Origin: DATAEY01 sp038199035
GTDB taxonomy: Bacteria > Actinomycetota > Thermoleophilia > Solirubrobacterales > Solirubrobacteraceae
Assembly: GCA_038199035.1 (NCBI GenBank)
Contig: JBBPZM010000015.1
Location: 1-12,433, forward strand
DNA: 12,433 bases
Direction: 5' to 3'
Shown here: positions 12,172 through 12,433 of the stretch, one piece after another
How positions within the stretch are numbered: position 1 is the stretch's first letter
Layout: each line of letters begins with the position of its first letter
Made by a program: the position numbers and the translations under genes
The notes under the pieces: model-generated
What the model was told of the DNA's origin: nothing
The model's input: only the letters and a program-made list of their open reading frames with translations
Database searches by the model: none

Positions 12172-12240
12172 CTATCGCGCGGCCTGCTCGACGCGCTGCC
12201 TGAAGCGCCGGATGGCCGCGCGCAGCGCGAGCTCGGGGTG
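12172..12240 (-). CDS. Probable C-terminal tail of MazG (nucleoside triphosphate pyrophosphohydrolase), partial
   Basis: Reading the minus strand, 22 codons end at TAG (12174-12172) and encode HPELALRAAIRRFRQRVEQA followed by AR. The pattern [DN]PExALR...RFxxRVE is typical of the MazG C-terminal region. mazG commonly lies just upstream of eno in actinobacteria, so position and sequence agree. MazG hydrolyses aberrant nucleoside triphosphates. Everything 5' of this tail is lost in a block of G and C homopolymers that I consider an assembly or sequencing artefact. The first residue would be the expected Asp instead of His if base 12240 were C and not the first G of the 22-base G-run. The tail after RFRxRVE is shorter than in many MazG proteins. 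The call is tentative because only 22 residues are visible. Confidence 0.42.
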   Translation of the reverse strand, partial: HPELALRAAIRRFRQRVEQAAR

Positions 12241-12400
12241 GGGGGGGGGGGGGGGGGGGGGCGCCGCGCGCCCGGCCGACACAACGAGCGCCGCCCCCCG
12301 GCCCCCCCCCCCCCCCCGGGGCGGCGCCCGGGGGGGCGCCCCCGCCCCCCCCCCCGGGCGGGGGGGGGCCCCGGCCCGCCCCCCGGCGCCCCCCCCCCCA
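12240..12400. other. Low-complexity G/C homopolymer block, probable artefact at the contig end
   Basis: This stretch contains 22 consecutive G (12240-12261), 16 consecutive C (12302-12317) and several further runs of 7-11, with almost no A or T. It interrupts what should be the mazG coding region, and translations in all frames are poly-Gly, poly-Pro or Gly/Arg. Such blocks are typical of low-quality read ends in GC-rich templates. From about 12401 the sequence looks normal again (34 bases) but is too short to assign. No gene is called here. Confidence 0.7.
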
Positions 12401-12433
12401 CGGCAGTAACCGCGACCGCTTCGTGATCTGCCA

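Noticed and set aside
12240..12400. G-rich runs as G-quadruplex, origin or recombination element
   Set aside because: The runs are pure homopolymers replacing an expected coding region at the very end of the sequence; a sequencing or assembly artefact explains them better.

Overview
The window is a very GC-rich stretch that looks like ordinary chromosome from a deep-branching actinobacterium, probably Thermoleophilia (Solirubrobacterales/Gaiellales-like). That placement is an inference. It rests on strong G/C third-position bias, the actinobacterial order mazG(tail)-eno-ftsB, an R2lox oxidase, a YbdK-type ligase, a csrA gene and several starts that look leaderless. Both ends look like assembly break points: the left end is the 3' end of a transposase gene, and the right end is an implausible block of long G and C homopolymers.

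Layout from left to right: a transposase C-terminus (+, 1-120); R2lox (-); a tight minus-strand run of a cupredoxin-like lipoprotein, a lone Lrp/AsnC RAM domain, a UPF0173 metallo-hydrolase and a small unknown protein (transcribed right to left, 2934 to 1143); selD (+); a zinc-ribbon plus degenerate rhomboid membrane protein (-); a YbdK-type glutamate-cysteine ligase (-); a DUF2090/IolC-C-like aldolase (+); a membrane-anchored thermonuclease (+); a 79-residue single-span membrane protein (+); csrA (-); an acidic/basic linker protein with a helix-turn-helix-like N-terminus (+); a small conserved unknown (-); an SRPBCC protein and a MarR regulator (+); ftsB/divIC (-); eno (-); and a probable mazG tail (-). 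No rRNA, tRNA or CRISPR was seen. No gene-free stretch exceeds 300 bases; the longest is the low-complexity right end (about 190 bases).

Functionally this is a mix of core genes (eno, ftsB, csrA, selD) and small accessory units. The clearest units are: (1) the four-gene minus-strand run whose start and stop codons overlap or abut, with R2lox following after its own promoter; (2) the SRPBCC-MarR pair, preceded by a 33-bp imperfect palindrome spanning the presumed -10 and reaching the ribosome-binding site, which suggests autoregulation; and (3) the mazG-eno-ftsB cell-wall/glycolysis neighbourhood. Several genes (starts at 4729, 5892, 7060, 7706, 8377, and perhaps 2922) have a TAnnnT hexamer only 6-10 bases before the start codon and no Shine-Dalgarno, as expected for leaderless transcripts. 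I see no complete, clearly novel multi-gene system. The best leads are the catalytically dead zinc-ribbon rhomboid, the coupled four-gene run beside R2lox, and the SRPBCC-MarR operator.
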